A DNA stretch of 64,000 nucleotides, from positions 1 to 64,000 of the forward strand of contig JAYGFA010000053.1 of NCBI GenBank assembly GCA_046582115.1, read 5' to 3'. This document shows positions 55,483 through 64,000 of the stretch, one piece after another (positions within the stretch are counted from its first letter, which is position 1; each line of letters opens with the position of its first letter). The position numbers and the translations under genes are program-made. The notes under the pieces were generated by a model. The model was not told the DNA's origin, did not search any database, and saw only the letters and a list, made by a program, of their open reading frames with translations. The DNA comes from UBA11889 sp046582115 (GTDB taxonomy: Bacteria; Pseudomonadota; Gammaproteobacteria; Pseudomonadales; Azotimanducaceae).

Positions 55483-58107
55483 ATGTCTGAAGACGAAACC
55501 TCGACAGAGTCAAAAGGTGGTTCTGGTTCGGGGGGCGACGACGACGACGTCGCCGGAGGGCCCCCGGGCGGTTTAGAGATCCGTCCTGTAAATATCGAGG
55601 ACGAACTGCGCGAGTCGTTTCTGGGCTACGCGATGGCTGTGATCGTTTCACGTGCACTGCCAGATATTCGGGATGGTCTAAAACCGGTCCACCGACGCGT
55701 ACTTTTCGCAATGAGCGAACTAAACAACACCTATAACCGCAACCCGATCAAAGGAGCTCGTGTATCCGGTGAAGTCATGGGGAAATATCACCCGCATGGG
55801 GATCTTTCCATCTACGAAACTATTGTCCGCATGGCTCAGCCCTGGAACATGCGGTACCCGCTCGTTGATGGCCAGGGCAATTTCGGTTCGATTGACGGCG
55901 ACCCGGCTGCAGCTTCTCGGTATACGGAAGTCCGTATGACCCGTTTTGCCGGCGACTTGTTGGCTGACCTGGACATGGAAACGGTCGAATTCGAAGACAA
56001 TTACGATGAGACACTGACGATGCCAAGGGTTCTGCCGGCGCGGATGCCGAACTTACTTGTCAACGGTTCGACAGGTATAGCAGTCGGGATGGCGACTAAC
56101 ATTCCACCACACAATTTGCGAGAAGTCGTGGATGGCTGTTTAGCACTTCTTGAGGACGCAGATCTCTCTGTCGATTCGTTGATGGAGTATGTTCTGGGAC
56201 CCGACTTTCCGACAGCCGGAATCATCAATGGGCGCGCGGGGATTGTTCAGGCGTACCGGACCGGACGTGGGCGCATATACGTCAGAGCACGAGCCGACGT
56301 TGAGGGAAAAGGCACGGGCAAAGAATCGATTGTTGTCAGGGAGATCCCATATCAGTTAACCACTAGAAAATTGATCGAAAGAATTGCAGAGCTCGTTAAA
56401 GAGAAAAAGATCGAGGGCATCACTGAGATTCGTGATGAATCGGATAGGGATGGCCTGAGGATCGTAATCGAGCTGCGTCGCGGTGAACCGGGTGAGGTCG
56501 TTCTTAACAATCTGTATTCCCAAACTCAGATGCAATCCGTCTTCGGGATTAATTGTCAGGCGATAGTCGATGGGCAGCCGAAACTGGTTAATCTGAAGGA
56601 AATGTTGGAAGCATTTTTAGGGCACCGTCGTGAGGTGGTTACGCGTAGGACAGTGTTCCTCCTCCAGCGAGCACGTCGTCGTGGGCACCTTCTTGAGGGC
56701 CAAGTCGTGGCGCTGGAGAATATTGATTCTGTCGTTGAGCTGATCCGAAAATCGCAAAATGCGGCCGAAGCGCGTGGCGCTCTACTTGGCCGTAGTTGGG
56801 AGTCGGACACCATTTCGAAACTGATGGAGAGAGTTGGGCCGGGCGCCTGTCGCCCGCTAGATCTCGATGATGCCTATGGGCTGCGCGAGGGCGTATATCA
56901 CCTATCCGAAGAACAGACGCAGTCGATTCTTGAAATGCGGCTTCATCGACTAACGGCGCTTGAGAAGGATCAAATGATCGAAGAATACGAAGGAATTCTT
57001 GCGGAAATCGAGGATCTGCAACAAATATTGGGTTCGAGTAATCGATTGCATGCGGTGATCCGCGAGGAACTAAACGAGATTCGAGAAAATTACGGGGATG
57101 ATCGTAAGACTGAGATTCTAAGTTCAAAAATGGACTTGATGGCAGAGGACCTGATTACCGAAGAGGACGTGGTGGTAACCGTATCTCATCACGGGTATGC
57201 CAAGACTCAGCCGCTTGAGGTCTATCAGGCACAGCGTCGTGGAGGACGGGGACGTATGGCGACCACCGTGAACGATGAGGACTTTGTCGAGCATCTAGTC
57301 ATAGCGAATAGTCACGAAACACTTCTTTGTTTCTCTAATGCTGGGAAAGTCTATTGGTTGAAGGTCTACCAAATACCTCAGGGGAGTCGAGGTGCAAAGG
57401 GTCGGCCGCTGATCAATATGTTGCCGCTTGGGGACGGTGAGCGCATTACCGCCATACAGCCCGTCGGTGATTTCGATGATGATTCTTTTGTTTTTATGGC
57501 GACGGCTAATGGCACCGTCAAGAAAACGCCGCTGGAGCAATTTTCACGCCCAAGACAAAGCGGCTTGATTGCCTTGGAGCTGGAAGAGGGCAACACATTG
57601 GTGGGCGTTTCGATGACGGATGGATACTGCGACATTGTTCTGGTGTCGAGTGCAGGTAAAGCGGTCCGTTTCAAGGAGTCTGATGTTCGTGCGATGGGCC
57701 GAACGGCACGCGGTGTACGAGGGATCCGACTGTTGACGGGGCAGCGCCTTATTGCCCTCATCGTTCCAGAGGACGGCGGATACATGTTGACCGCCGCCGA
57801 GTTTGGTTACGGCAAGCGGACTTCGCTCAGTGAATTTCCAGTGAAAGGCCGTGGAATACGAGGTGTCATCGCCATCCAAACTTCAGAACGAAACGGAGAA
57901 GTTGTTGGCGCTCGGCAGGTGTTTGAGGGCGATGAGATCATGTTGATTAGTGACCAAGGGACGCTGGTTCGAACGTCTGTCGATGAAATTTCTGTGGTCG
58001 GTCGGATTACACAGGGGGTCCGGCTCATTGCCTTACGGGATAAGGAAAAGTTAGTAGGACTCGAACGCATTATCGAAACCGCTTCGAGTGAACCGGCCGA
58101 GGAATAA
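55483..58107 (+). CDS. gyrA: DNA gyrase subunit A
   Basis: 874 residues (E. coli 875). The DNA cutting and resealing subunit. Active-site Tyr is in ASRYTEVRM; the GyrA box QRRGGRGR opens the C-terminal wrapping domain with its blades. The quinolone region reads GKYHPHGDLSIYETIV: Leu (CTT at 55804) where E. coli has Ser83, and Glu where it has Asp87. An N-terminal extension of about 35 residues rich in Gly, Asp and Pro precedes EIRPVNIEDEL; ATG 55483 has no ribosome site, and the only other in-frame ATG (55414) lies before the -10 box. Confidence 0.96.
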   Translation: MSEDETSTESKGGSGSGGDDDDVAGGPPGGLEIRPVNIEDELRESFLGYAMAVIVSRALPDIRDGLKPVHRRVLFAMSELNNTYNRNPIKGARVSGEVMGKYHPHGDLSIYETIVRMAQPWNMRYPLVDGQGNFGSIDGDPAAASRYTEVRMTRFAGDLLADLDMETVEFEDNYDETLTMPRVLPARMPNLLVNGSTGIAVGMATNIPPHNLREVVDGCLALLEDADLSVDSLMEYVLGPDFPTAGIINGRAGIVQAYRTGRGRIYVRARADVEGKGTGKESIVVREIPYQLTTRKLIERIAELVKEKKIEGITEIRDESDRDGLRIVIELRRGEPGEVVLNNLYSQTQMQSVFGINCQAIVDGQPKLVNLKEMLEAFLGHRREVVTRRTVFLLQRARRRGHLLEGQVVALENIDSVVELIRKSQNAAEARGALLGRSWESDTISKLMERVGPGACRPLDLDDAYGLREGVYHLSEEQTQSILEMRLHRLTALEKDQMIEEYEGILAEIEDLQQILGSSNRLHAVIREELNEIRENYGDDRKTEILSSKMDLMAEDLITEEDVVVTVSHHGYAKTQPLEVYQAQRRGGRGRMATTVNDEDFVEHLVIANSHETLLCFSNAGKVYWLKVYQIPQGSRGAKGRPLINMLPLGDGERITAIQPVGDFDDDSFVFMATANGTVKKTPLEQFSRPRQSGLIALELEEGNTLVGVSMTDGYCDIVLVSSAGKAVRFKESDVRAMGRTARGVRGIRLLTGQRLIALIVPEDGGYMLTAAEFGYGKRTSLSEFPVKGRGIRGVIAIQTSERNGEVVGARQVFEGDEIMLISDQGTLVRTSVDEISVVGRITQGVRLIALRDKEKLVGLERIIETASSEPAEE

Positions 58108-58143
58108 TTGTTCCTAGGCCGGCTGCATAAGATCGCTCCAACC

Positions 58144-59226
58144 ATGAGCAAAGTATTTAATTTTTCTGCAGGCCCGTCCGCGCTACCACCGCCAGTGATG
58201 GAGCGTGCGCGCGAGGAATTCCGTGACTACCAGGGTCTCGGCGTTTCGGTGATGGAAATTAGCCACCGATCTCGCGAGTTCATAGAGATTGCCGAACAGG
58301 CTGAAGCCGATCTCCGTGAACTGTTGAATCTCAATGATGATTATCACGTCTTATTCTTGCATGGTGGTGGGAGCATGCAGTTTGCGATGGTACCGCTGAA
58401 CTTGGCGAATATTTTGGACACTGTGGACTACGTTGAAACGGGTTCTTGGTCGACGAAAGCTATTACAGAAGCCAAACGTTTAACGCGAGTGAATATTGCG
58501 GCGACATCTAGGGATCACGATTACGACCGGGTGCCTGGTTTTCACGACTGGAGACTCTCCCAATCTGCGCGCTACGTTCACGTTACCTCAAACGAAACCA
58601 TCGGCGGCGTGCAATTCCACGAATTTCCAGATACCGGCGATACGCCGTTGGTTGCTGATATGTCCTCCGATTTTCTGTCGCGCCCGATCGAGGTTCGCCG
58701 GTTTGGATTAATATACGCGGGCGCGCAGAAGAACGTAGGTCCAGCTGGTCTCTGCATCGTTATTGTGCGTAAGGATCTTTGTGGAAAAGAGCGCGAACAC
58801 ACGCCGAGCCTTCTTAGCTATCGAGTCCACGCCCAACACCAATCAATGTTCAATACGCCACCGACGTACAATTGGTATTTGGCGGGGCTCGTTCTTGGTT
58901 GGTTGAAACATGAAGGTGGCCTAAAAACGATGGATGTTCGTAATCGTCGGAAGGCCGACAAACTGTATGCGGCGATCGATAGGAGTGATTTGTATCAGTC
59001 GCCTGTACAGCCAGCTGACCGATCGATCATGAACGTACCTTTCACCTTAATGGAGCCTGAATTGGAGGATCGATTCATAGAGACGGCGAGGATGCGTGGG
59101 TTACTGAATTTAAAAGGACACCGAAGCGTAGGGGGTATTCGCGCAAGCCTCTACAATGCAATTGATGAAGAAGCAGTAGATGCACTGATTGAACATATGG
59201 AAAGTTTCGAAAAAGCCGAACGGTAG
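58144..59226 (+). CDS. serC: Phosphoserine aminotransferase SerC
   Basis: 360 residues (E. coli 362). PLP enzyme of serine synthesis, also used in the B6 pathway to which PdxJ belongs. FNFSAGPSALP at the start, GGGSMQFAMVPLNL, the PLP lysine in YAGAQKNVGPAGL and NLKGHRSVGGIRASLYNA are diagnostic. ATG 58144 is chosen over the frame opening at 58108 because it gives the family N-terminus. gyrA-serC-pheA-hisC-tyrA follows the Pseudomonas order. Confidence 0.96.
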   Translation: MSKVFNFSAGPSALPPPVMERAREEFRDYQGLGVSVMEISHRSREFIEIAEQAEADLRELLNLNDDYHVLFLHGGGSMQFAMVPLNLANILDTVDYVETGSWSTKAITEAKRLTRVNIAATSRDHDYDRVPGFHDWRLSQSARYVHVTSNETIGGVQFHEFPDTGDTPLVADMSSDFLSRPIEVRRFGLIYAGAQKNVGPAGLCIVIVRKDLCGKEREHTPSLLSYRVHAQHQSMFNTPPTYNWYLAGLVLGWLKHEGGLKTMDVRNRRKADKLYAAIDRSDLYQSPVQPADRSIMNVPFTLMEPELEDRFIETARMRGLLNLKGHRSVGGIRASLYNAIDEEAVDALIEHMESFEKAER

Positions 59227-59233
59227 AACGAAA

Positions 59234-60328
59234 ATGGATGAGGAAGCGCTACAAAGCGTCAGGGTACAAATTGATGCGATCGACCGTCAGTTAAGGGCGT
59301 TGCTTAACGAGCGAGCGGCTTGCGCAATTAAGGTTGCGGACATTAAGAGTGTAAGTGGAGAGGTTGCAACCACTGCATTCTATCGTCCCGAGAGGGAAGC
59401 GCAGATCATTGCTCAGCTTCGATCTGAAAATGAGGGGCCACTTTCGGACGATGCGGTGGAGAGACTGTTCAGAGAAATCATTTCCTGCTGCCTGTCACTA
59501 GAACAACCGCTAAAGATCGCTTATTTGGGGCCATCCGGAACCTACACCGAAGCCGCGACGATCAGGCAGTTTGGCCATTTCGCGAAAACGAGTCCACTGA
59601 GTTCCATTGATGAGGTTTTTCGTGAAGTTGAATCGGGTGGTGTTCACTATGGCGTCGTCCCGGTAGAAAACAGTACAGAAGGTATGGTCAACCACACCCT
59701 CGATTGTTTTATGTCCACGATGCTTAACATATGTGCAGAAGTTGAGCTCCCCATTCACCATGCGCTGTTGGCACGGATGGGAACCGAGCAAGATGAGATC
59801 GATTGTGTGTATTCCCACGAACAATCCTTGGCCCAATGTAGAAGGTGGCTGGACACTCACCTCCCCAACGTCGAGCGTAGGCCGGTTGCCAGTAACGCCG
59901 AAGCTGCAAAGCTCGCGGGCGAGGTAGAGCGGAGTGGGGCCATAGCCGGCGAAGTAGCGGGTGATAGATACGGCCTCGTCGTCCTACACCAGAATATTGA
60001 AGACCTGGCTGACAATACGACACGATTCCTTGTTATAGGTGATCAAGACGTCGGGGCGACTGGGCATGATAAAACGTCCATTCTCGTTTCTACGCGCGAT
60101 GAACCGGGGGCATTGTACAAAGTCCTCGAGCCGTTTCACCGCCGTGGGATAAGTCTTTCCCGGATCGAAACGAGGCCCTCGCGATCGAGTAACTGGAGTT
60201 ATGTATTTTTCATCGATTTCGACGGGCATCAGTCAACTGGGGAAATTGGTGCCGTACTTGAGGAGGTTCGATCGGTTGCTTTGGAGGTTCGTTCACTGGG
60301 ATCGTATCCACAAGCCGTGGGACGATAA
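59234..60328 (+). CDS. pheA: Chorismate mutase/prephenate dehydratase PheA
   Basis: 364 residues. Bifunctional enzyme toward phenylalanine. AroQ chorismate mutase at about 1-90 (VRVQIDAIDRQLRALLNERA), prephenate dehydratase in the middle (AYLGPSGTYTEAA, VVPVENSTEGMV, and the catalytic TRF in DNTTRFLVIG), and a C-terminal ACT domain with GALYKVLEPFHRRGISLSRI and ETRPSR, where phenylalanine inhibits. ATG 59234 gives the family length. Its stop overlaps hisC by one base (TAATG). Confidence 0.97.
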   Translation: MDEEALQSVRVQIDAIDRQLRALLNERAACAIKVADIKSVSGEVATTAFYRPEREAQIIAQLRSENEGPLSDDAVERLFREIISCCLSLEQPLKIAYLGPSGTYTEAATIRQFGHFAKTSPLSSIDEVFREVESGGVHYGVVPVENSTEGMVNHTLDCFMSTMLNICAEVELPIHHALLARMGTEQDEIDCVYSHEQSLAQCRRWLDTHLPNVERRPVASNAEAAKLAGEVERSGAIAGEVAGDRYGLVVLHQNIEDLADNTTRFLVIGDQDVGATGHDKTSILVSTRDEPGALYKVLEPFHRRGISLSRIETRPSRSSNWSYVFFIDFDGHQSTGEIGAVLEEVRSVALEVRSLGSYPQAVGR

Positions 60329-61410
60329 TGGAGAATATTAACGCCCGCGTGCTCGAGCTAGCGCCATATCAGCCGGGCAAACCACTAGAAGAACTTAGTC
60401 GCGAGATGGGGATTAGCGACGCAATTAAGCTTGCGAGCAATGAAAATCCGAGAGGGCCTGGACTTCGCGTGCGCGAAGCGCTCGCAGACGCAATTGCCAG
60501 TGTATCAAGGTACCCCGATAGCACCGGATATCGCTTGAAACGTCTCCTTGCTAATCGCTTGGACGTTGATGAAGCGCAAATAACGTTGGGCAATGGCTCC
60601 AACGACGTTTTGGAGCTGGCGGCGAGAGTGGCTCTTTCGCCTGGATCGGTCGGAGTCGTCGACGAGTATTGTTTCGTTGTATACCCGCTTGCGATAGCGG
60701 CAGCACATGGCGAGCTGGCCCGCATACCGTCTGTAGATTGGGGGCACGATTTGGAGGAGATGTTGGCCGCGATCGACGCCTTAACGCGGATTGTCTATAT
60801 AGCTAACCCGAACAACCCCACCGGAACTTGGGTGAGTAAAAACAGTCTGCAGAAATTTCTCGAACGGGTCCCGGAACGAGTTTGGGTCGTCCTGGATGAG
60901 GCCTATTTTGAATACGTTGATCGGGCGGATTATCCCAACGGTATTAAACTGCTTGATGACTATCCGAACCTCATTGTTACGCGGACCTTTTCAAAAATTC
61001 ATGGCCTGGCCGCGCTGCGTATTGGTTACAGTGTGACGTCCAGCGATTTTGCAGATCTAATGAATCGTATTCGACAACCATTTAACGTCAACACGTTGGC
61101 GTTGGCTGCGGCTGAGGCCGCGCTCGGGGATGATGCGTACGTCGACGCCAGTAGGCAGCTGAACACCACAGGTATGAATTTTATGGTCGACGGTCTCAGT
61201 AACATGGGCCACACGGTTATTCCCTCGGCAGGGAATTTTATTACGTTTGAGTGCGGTAAAGCTTCTCGTGGGCTGTATGAAGGGCTACTAGAACGCGGTG
61301 TCATCGTACGCCCTTTGGGGAATTACGGTATGTACGAACACTTGCGCGTCACCGTGGGGCTACCCGACGAGAACGAGCGCTTTCTTAAAGCGCTGAGTCA
61401 GATTAGTTGA
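60328..61410 (+). CDS. hisC: Histidinol-phosphate/aromatic aminotransferase HisC
   Basis: 360 residues, PLP class I/II. LASNENPRGPG, GNGSNDVLEL, YIANPNNPTGTW, VLDEAYFEY and the PLP lysine in RTFSKIHGLAALRIGY are HisC motifs. Among aromatic genes this copy probably transaminates phenylpyruvate or arogenate-type substrates as well as histidinol phosphate, as proposed for the paralogs in this position in Pseudomonas (inference). It overlaps tyrA by four bases. Confidence 0.95.
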   Translation: MENINARVLELAPYQPGKPLEELSREMGISDAIKLASNENPRGPGLRVREALADAIASVSRYPDSTGYRLKRLLANRLDVDEAQITLGNGSNDVLELAARVALSPGSVGVVDEYCFVVYPLAIAAAHGELARIPSVDWGHDLEEMLAAIDALTRIVYIANPNNPTGTWVSKNSLQKFLERVPERVWVVLDEAYFEYVDRADYPNGIKLLDDYPNLIVTRTFSKIHGLAALRIGYSVTSSDFADLMNRIRQPFNVNTLALAAAEAALGDDAYVDASRQLNTTGMNFMVDGLSNMGHTVIPSAGNFITFECGKASRGLYEGLLERGVIVRPLGNYGMYEHLRVTVGLPDENERFLKALSQIS

Positions 61411-62228
61411 GGACCCTTGTTGTAATCGGTACCGGATTGATTGGCGGCTCGTTCGCGCTCGCGGCGAAGCGAGCGCAGTTGGTCGAAACTGTGATTGGTT
61501 TCGATGTAAATAAAAGCGCGCTCGTCGAGGCGAAAAAGCTCGGTGTAATTGATCAAATTAAGGCAGTGACAAAACGGCCCGATCTGGTTTGCGTTGCAGT
61601 CCCGACGCGAGCGATCGCCAAATGCGTAATTGACGCCCAACGCAAATATGGTTCGAACGTCCCCATATTTGACACGGGCAGCGTTAAAGTGCCGGTAATT
61701 GAGGCGTTCGAATCCATTCCAACCCACTTTGTTCCGTGTCATCCGGTAGCGGGTTCGGACCGTCAAGGGCCAGGTGCAGCAGACGCTGATCTATTCCAAG
61801 ATCGTGCTGTAATCATGACACCTCTAGAAAATACGGACGCGTCCGCGGCAGCAGGGATAGAAGATGCTTGGGCTAGGATCGGTGCTCGTGTGATAAGGCA
61901 AGCTCCTGGCGCACACGATGACGATATGGCCCTGGTTTCTCACCTACCGCATCTGATTGGCTTTGCGTTGGTGGAACTCCTTGTAAATAGTGACCAGCAC
62001 GTTAGCGACCGAATTGGTGATGGATTTCGGGATATGACCCGAATAGCTGGGTCCGATCCTACGATATGGCGGCACATATTGTCAGATAACGCGGGGCGTG
62101 TACGGAAGAAACTGGACGAGTTGGTAGATGTTCTCGAAACCCTTCAAAAAGCTGCCCAAGACGATTCCGACGATTTGCAACGGATCCTGACGCGCATTAG
62201 TCGTTATAGAAGGCGCCTGGATGGCTGA
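61407..62228 (+). CDS. tyrA: Prephenate dehydrogenase TyrA
   Basis: 273 residues. Oxidises prephenate (or arogenate) toward tyrosine. The NAD fold opens VVIGTGLIGGSFALA; the catalytic domain has CHPVAGSDRQGPGAA, ALVSHLPHLIGFAL and DGFRDMTRIAGSDPTIW, all typical. There is no chorismate mutase domain and no fused AroA, unlike the Pseudomonas TyrA-AroA. The TTG start overlaps the hisC stop, and its end overlaps cmk by eight bases, leaving no room for aroA. Confidence 0.93.
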   Translation: MRTLVVIGTGLIGGSFALAAKRAQLVETVIGFDVNKSALVEAKKLGVIDQIKAVTKRPDLVCVAVPTRAIAKCVIDAQRKYGSNVPIFDTGSVKVPVIEAFESIPTHFVPCHPVAGSDRQGPGAADADLFQDRAVIMTPLENTDASAAAGIEDAWARIGARVIRQAPGAHDDDMALVSHLPHLIGFALVELLVNSDQHVSDRIGDGFRDMTRIAGSDPTIWRHILSDNAGRVRKKLDELVDVLETLQKAAQDDSDDLQRILTRISRYRRRLDG

Positions 62229-62907
62229 CGCTGCTCCGGTGATTTGTGTCGATGGACCGAGTGGGTCCGGCAAGGGCACGTTGGCGCGGGCTCTAGCAAA
62301 AAGGCTTGGTTGGCACCTTCTTGACAGCGGAAGCTTGTATCGTGCTGTAGGCCTCTACGCTCACATTCGGGACGTACCCATTGAGGATGAAGAGGCGCTG
62401 CAAAGCCTTGTCGAATCCCTCGACATCCAATTTGCGACTTGGCGAAACCCGAGTTTGTTCGTAAATGGCATAGATGTAACCGAAGCAATTCGGGGCGAGG
62501 AAGCGACCCGTATTGCTAGTCTGGTGGCAAAACGGGAAAAAGTACGGGCCGCTTTACTAGTCCGACAGAAGAATTTTCGTAAGATGCCGGGTTTGGTTGC
62601 GGACGGGCGCGACTTGGGCACGGTCGTTTTCCCCGACGCGAAGTTAAAGATTTACTTGGATGCCAGTCCTGAAGAACGGGCGCGAAGGCGATACATCGAG
62701 TTGAAAGATAAGGGTCTGAATGTTAGCCTTCCCGACCTTTTTCAAAGCATCACAGAGCGGGATGAGCGGGATAAGACCCGGAGCTTTTCCCCGCTCAAAG
62801 TAGCTCAGGGCGCATGTGTTCTGGACAGTACGGACCTCTCGATTAGCGAGGTCTTAGAAAGAGCACTCGCGGCCGCGCAAGAAAAGGGGTTACTGATTAC
62901 CAACTGA
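62221..62907 (+). CDS. cmk: Cytidylate kinase
   Basis: 228 residues (E. coli 227). Phosphorylates CMP and dCMP. P-loop VDGPSGSGKGTLA at 11-23, LDSGSLYRAVGL, LVADGRDLGTVVFP and YLDASPEERARRRY are family motifs. It starts inside the end of tyrA and is followed by rpsA after 11 bases, as in E. coli. With adk here and a broken pyrH, it is one of two intact nucleoside monophosphate kinases in the window. Confidence 0.97.
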   Translation: MADAAPVICVDGPSGSGKGTLARALAKRLGWHLLDSGSLYRAVGLYAHIRDVPIEDEEALQSLVESLDIQFATWRNPSLFVNGIDVTEAIRGEEATRIASLVAKREKVRAALLVRQKNFRKMPGLVADGRDLGTVVFPDAKLKIYLDASPEERARRRYIELKDKGLNVSLPDLFQSITERDERDKTRSFSPLKVAQGACVLDSTDLSISEVLERALAAAQEKGLLITN

Positions 62908-62918
62908 GATTGGAGACT

Positions 62919-64000
62919 ATGAGCGAAAGTTTCGCGGATCTATTTCAAGAGAGCCTAACCACGGTTGAGATGGTGCCGGGTTCGATCGTAATTGGCACAG
63001 TGGTGGACATCGATAGCGAGTGGGTTGTGGTCCACGCGGGGTTGAAGTCAGAGGGAGTTATTCCACGGAATCAATTTGTCAACGAGAGTGGCGAATTCAA
63101 CGTGGAGATAGGCGATCAGGTCAAGGTCGCGATGGAGGCCGTTGACGATGGATTTGGGGAAACGCGTCTTTCTCGAGAAAAGGCACGTCGGGCAGAGTCC
63201 TGGGATATGTTGGAAGACGCATTTACCAACAACGAACCTGTGATAGGCGTTATGAATGGCAAGGTCAAAGGCGGCTTTACGGTAGATATCAACGACATAA
63301 GAGCGTTTTTGCCGGGATCTCTTGTGGACATTCGGCCGCTACGAGAAACGGTTCACCTCGAAGGGAAACCGCTTGAGTTCAAAGTGATCAAACTCGACCA
63401 GAAGCGAAACAATGTTGTGGTTTCTCGCCGTGCGGTACTCGAACAAGAAAATAGTGAAGAACGTGATGCGCTCCTCAGTTCGCTCGAAGAGGGCCAGGAA
63501 GTAAAGGGAGTCGTCAAGAATTTGACGGATTACGGGGCGTTTGTTGATTTAGGAGGAATCGACGGCTTGTTGCACATCACTGATATGGCTTGGCGACGAA
63601 TTCGGCATCCGAGTGAAATGGTGAATGTGGGTGATGAATTGATGGTTAAGATTCTCAAGTTTGACCGCGAAAAAAATCGAGTTTCTCTCGGCATGAAGCA
63701 GCTTGGAGACGACCCATGGGTGGAAATCAAAGGTCGCTATCCGGAGAACACCCGGGTGCAGGCGGTTGTCACGAATCTTACCGATTACGGGTGTTTTGCG
63801 GAAATCGAGGAGGGCGTAGAGGGTCTCGTTCACGTCTCGGAAATGGATTGGACCAACAAAAACATACACCCGTCAAAAGTCGTGGCCGTTGGCGATGAAG
63901 TGGAAGTCATGGTGTTGGATATTGACGAAGAACGGCGTCGGATCTCGTTGGGAATCAAACAGTGTCGGGAAAATCCGTGGGGCGAATTCGGAAGCAAACA
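62919..64000 (+). CDS. rpsA: 30S ribosomal protein S1 (N-terminal part)
   Basis: The first 360 codons; the gene continues past the right edge (E. coli S1 has 557 residues). It begins MSESFADLFQESL and contains about four S1 domains: one at about 20-90 (IVIGTVVDIDSEWVVVHAGL), one at about 105-175, then two with KNLTDYGAFVDLGGIDGLLH and TNLTDYGCFAEIEEGVEGLV. S1 brings mRNA to the 30S subunit, notably for weak ribosome sites such as many in this window. GGAG lies three bases before ATG 62919. No frame break is seen in the visible part. Confidence 0.96.
   Translation, partial: MSESFADLFQESLTTVEMVPGSIVIGTVVDIDSEWVVVHAGLKSEGVIPRNQFVNESGEFNVEIGDQVKVAMEAVDDGFGETRLSREKARRAESWDMLEDAFTNNEPVIGVMNGKVKGGFTVDINDIRAFLPGSLVDIRPLRETVHLEGKPLEFKVIKLDQKRNNVVVSRRAVLEQENSEERDALLSSLEEGQEVKGVVKNLTDYGAFVDLGGIDGLLHITDMAWRRIRHPSEMVNVGDELMVKILKFDREKNRVSLGMKQLGDDPWVEIKGRYPENTRVQAVVTNLTDYGCFAEIEEGVEGLVHVSEMDWTNKNIHPSKVVAVGDEVEVMVLDIDEERRRISLGIKQCRENPWGEFGSK

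Noticed and set aside
1..64000. tRNA, rRNA, tmRNA, RNase P RNA, 6S RNA, CRISPR arrays, insertion sequences, toxin-antitoxin or defence genes.
   Set aside because: Gaps were read for each pattern and none was recognised; the window is compact core genome. A covariance-model search of the gaps would settle the RNA part.

Overview
The window is a 64 kb chromosomal segment from a gammaproteobacterium, with near-balanced base composition and dense, often overlapping genes. The evidence is gene content and order: ffh-rpsP-rimM-trmD-rplS, xerD-dsbC-hom-recJ-prfB-lysS, ygfZ/sdhE/nadB/rpoE-rseA-rseB-lepA-rnc-era-recO, rpsB-tsf-(pyrH)-frr, trpS-scpA-scpB-rluB and ubiG/mtaD/gyrA-serC-pheA-hisC-tyrA-cmk-rpsA all follow orders known from Pseudomonas, Xanthomonas and relatives. 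I cannot name the genus. GTG and TTG starts are unusually common, and many neighbours share a 4-base stop/start overlap.

Layout. 1-2541: end of purL, a zinc-ribbon Nudix hydrolase, a gamma-carbonic-anhydrase-like protein and purT. 2542-2860: a structured leader, possibly a leucine attenuator, before the long-type leuA. 4573-6689: two membrane-protein genes (CorC type and YpjD type), divergent from ffh. 6794-18334: translation, secretion, recombination, threonine-pathway and repair genes, including prfB with its programmed frameshift. 18475-29179: ygfZ, sdhE, nadB, the sigma-E unit, then lepA, rnc, era, recO and a broken rlmD. 29301-35002: adk, moeA, tsaB, rsmJ, plsB. 35104-44487: a leftward operon map-glnD-dapC-dapE-gspN-gspC-gspD that joins N-terminal processing, nitrogen sensing, lysine/diaminopimelate synthesis and part of a type II secretion system. 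44709-48588: rpsB, tsf, a decayed pyrH, frr, pdxJ. 48646-64000: yciB, trpS, scpAB, rluB, ubiG, mtaD, gyrA, the serine/aromatic/histidine genes serC-pheA-hisC-tyrA, cmk and the start of rpsA.

This is core genome. I see no prophage, insertion sequence, CRISPR array, tRNA or rRNA gene, and no new multi-gene system. The points most worth a second look are local: the normally essential UMP kinase gene pyrH is a decayed pseudogene in its usual place; rlmD carries two in-frame stops; GyrA has leucine at the position of the quinolone-resistance serine 83; a leucine-rich mini-ORF ends inside a perfect hairpin upstream of leuA; TrpRS carries a four-cysteine pattern like the iron-sulfur TrpRS of Thermotoga; and rpsB has an in-frame hexanucleotide microsatellite coding for an acidic tail.
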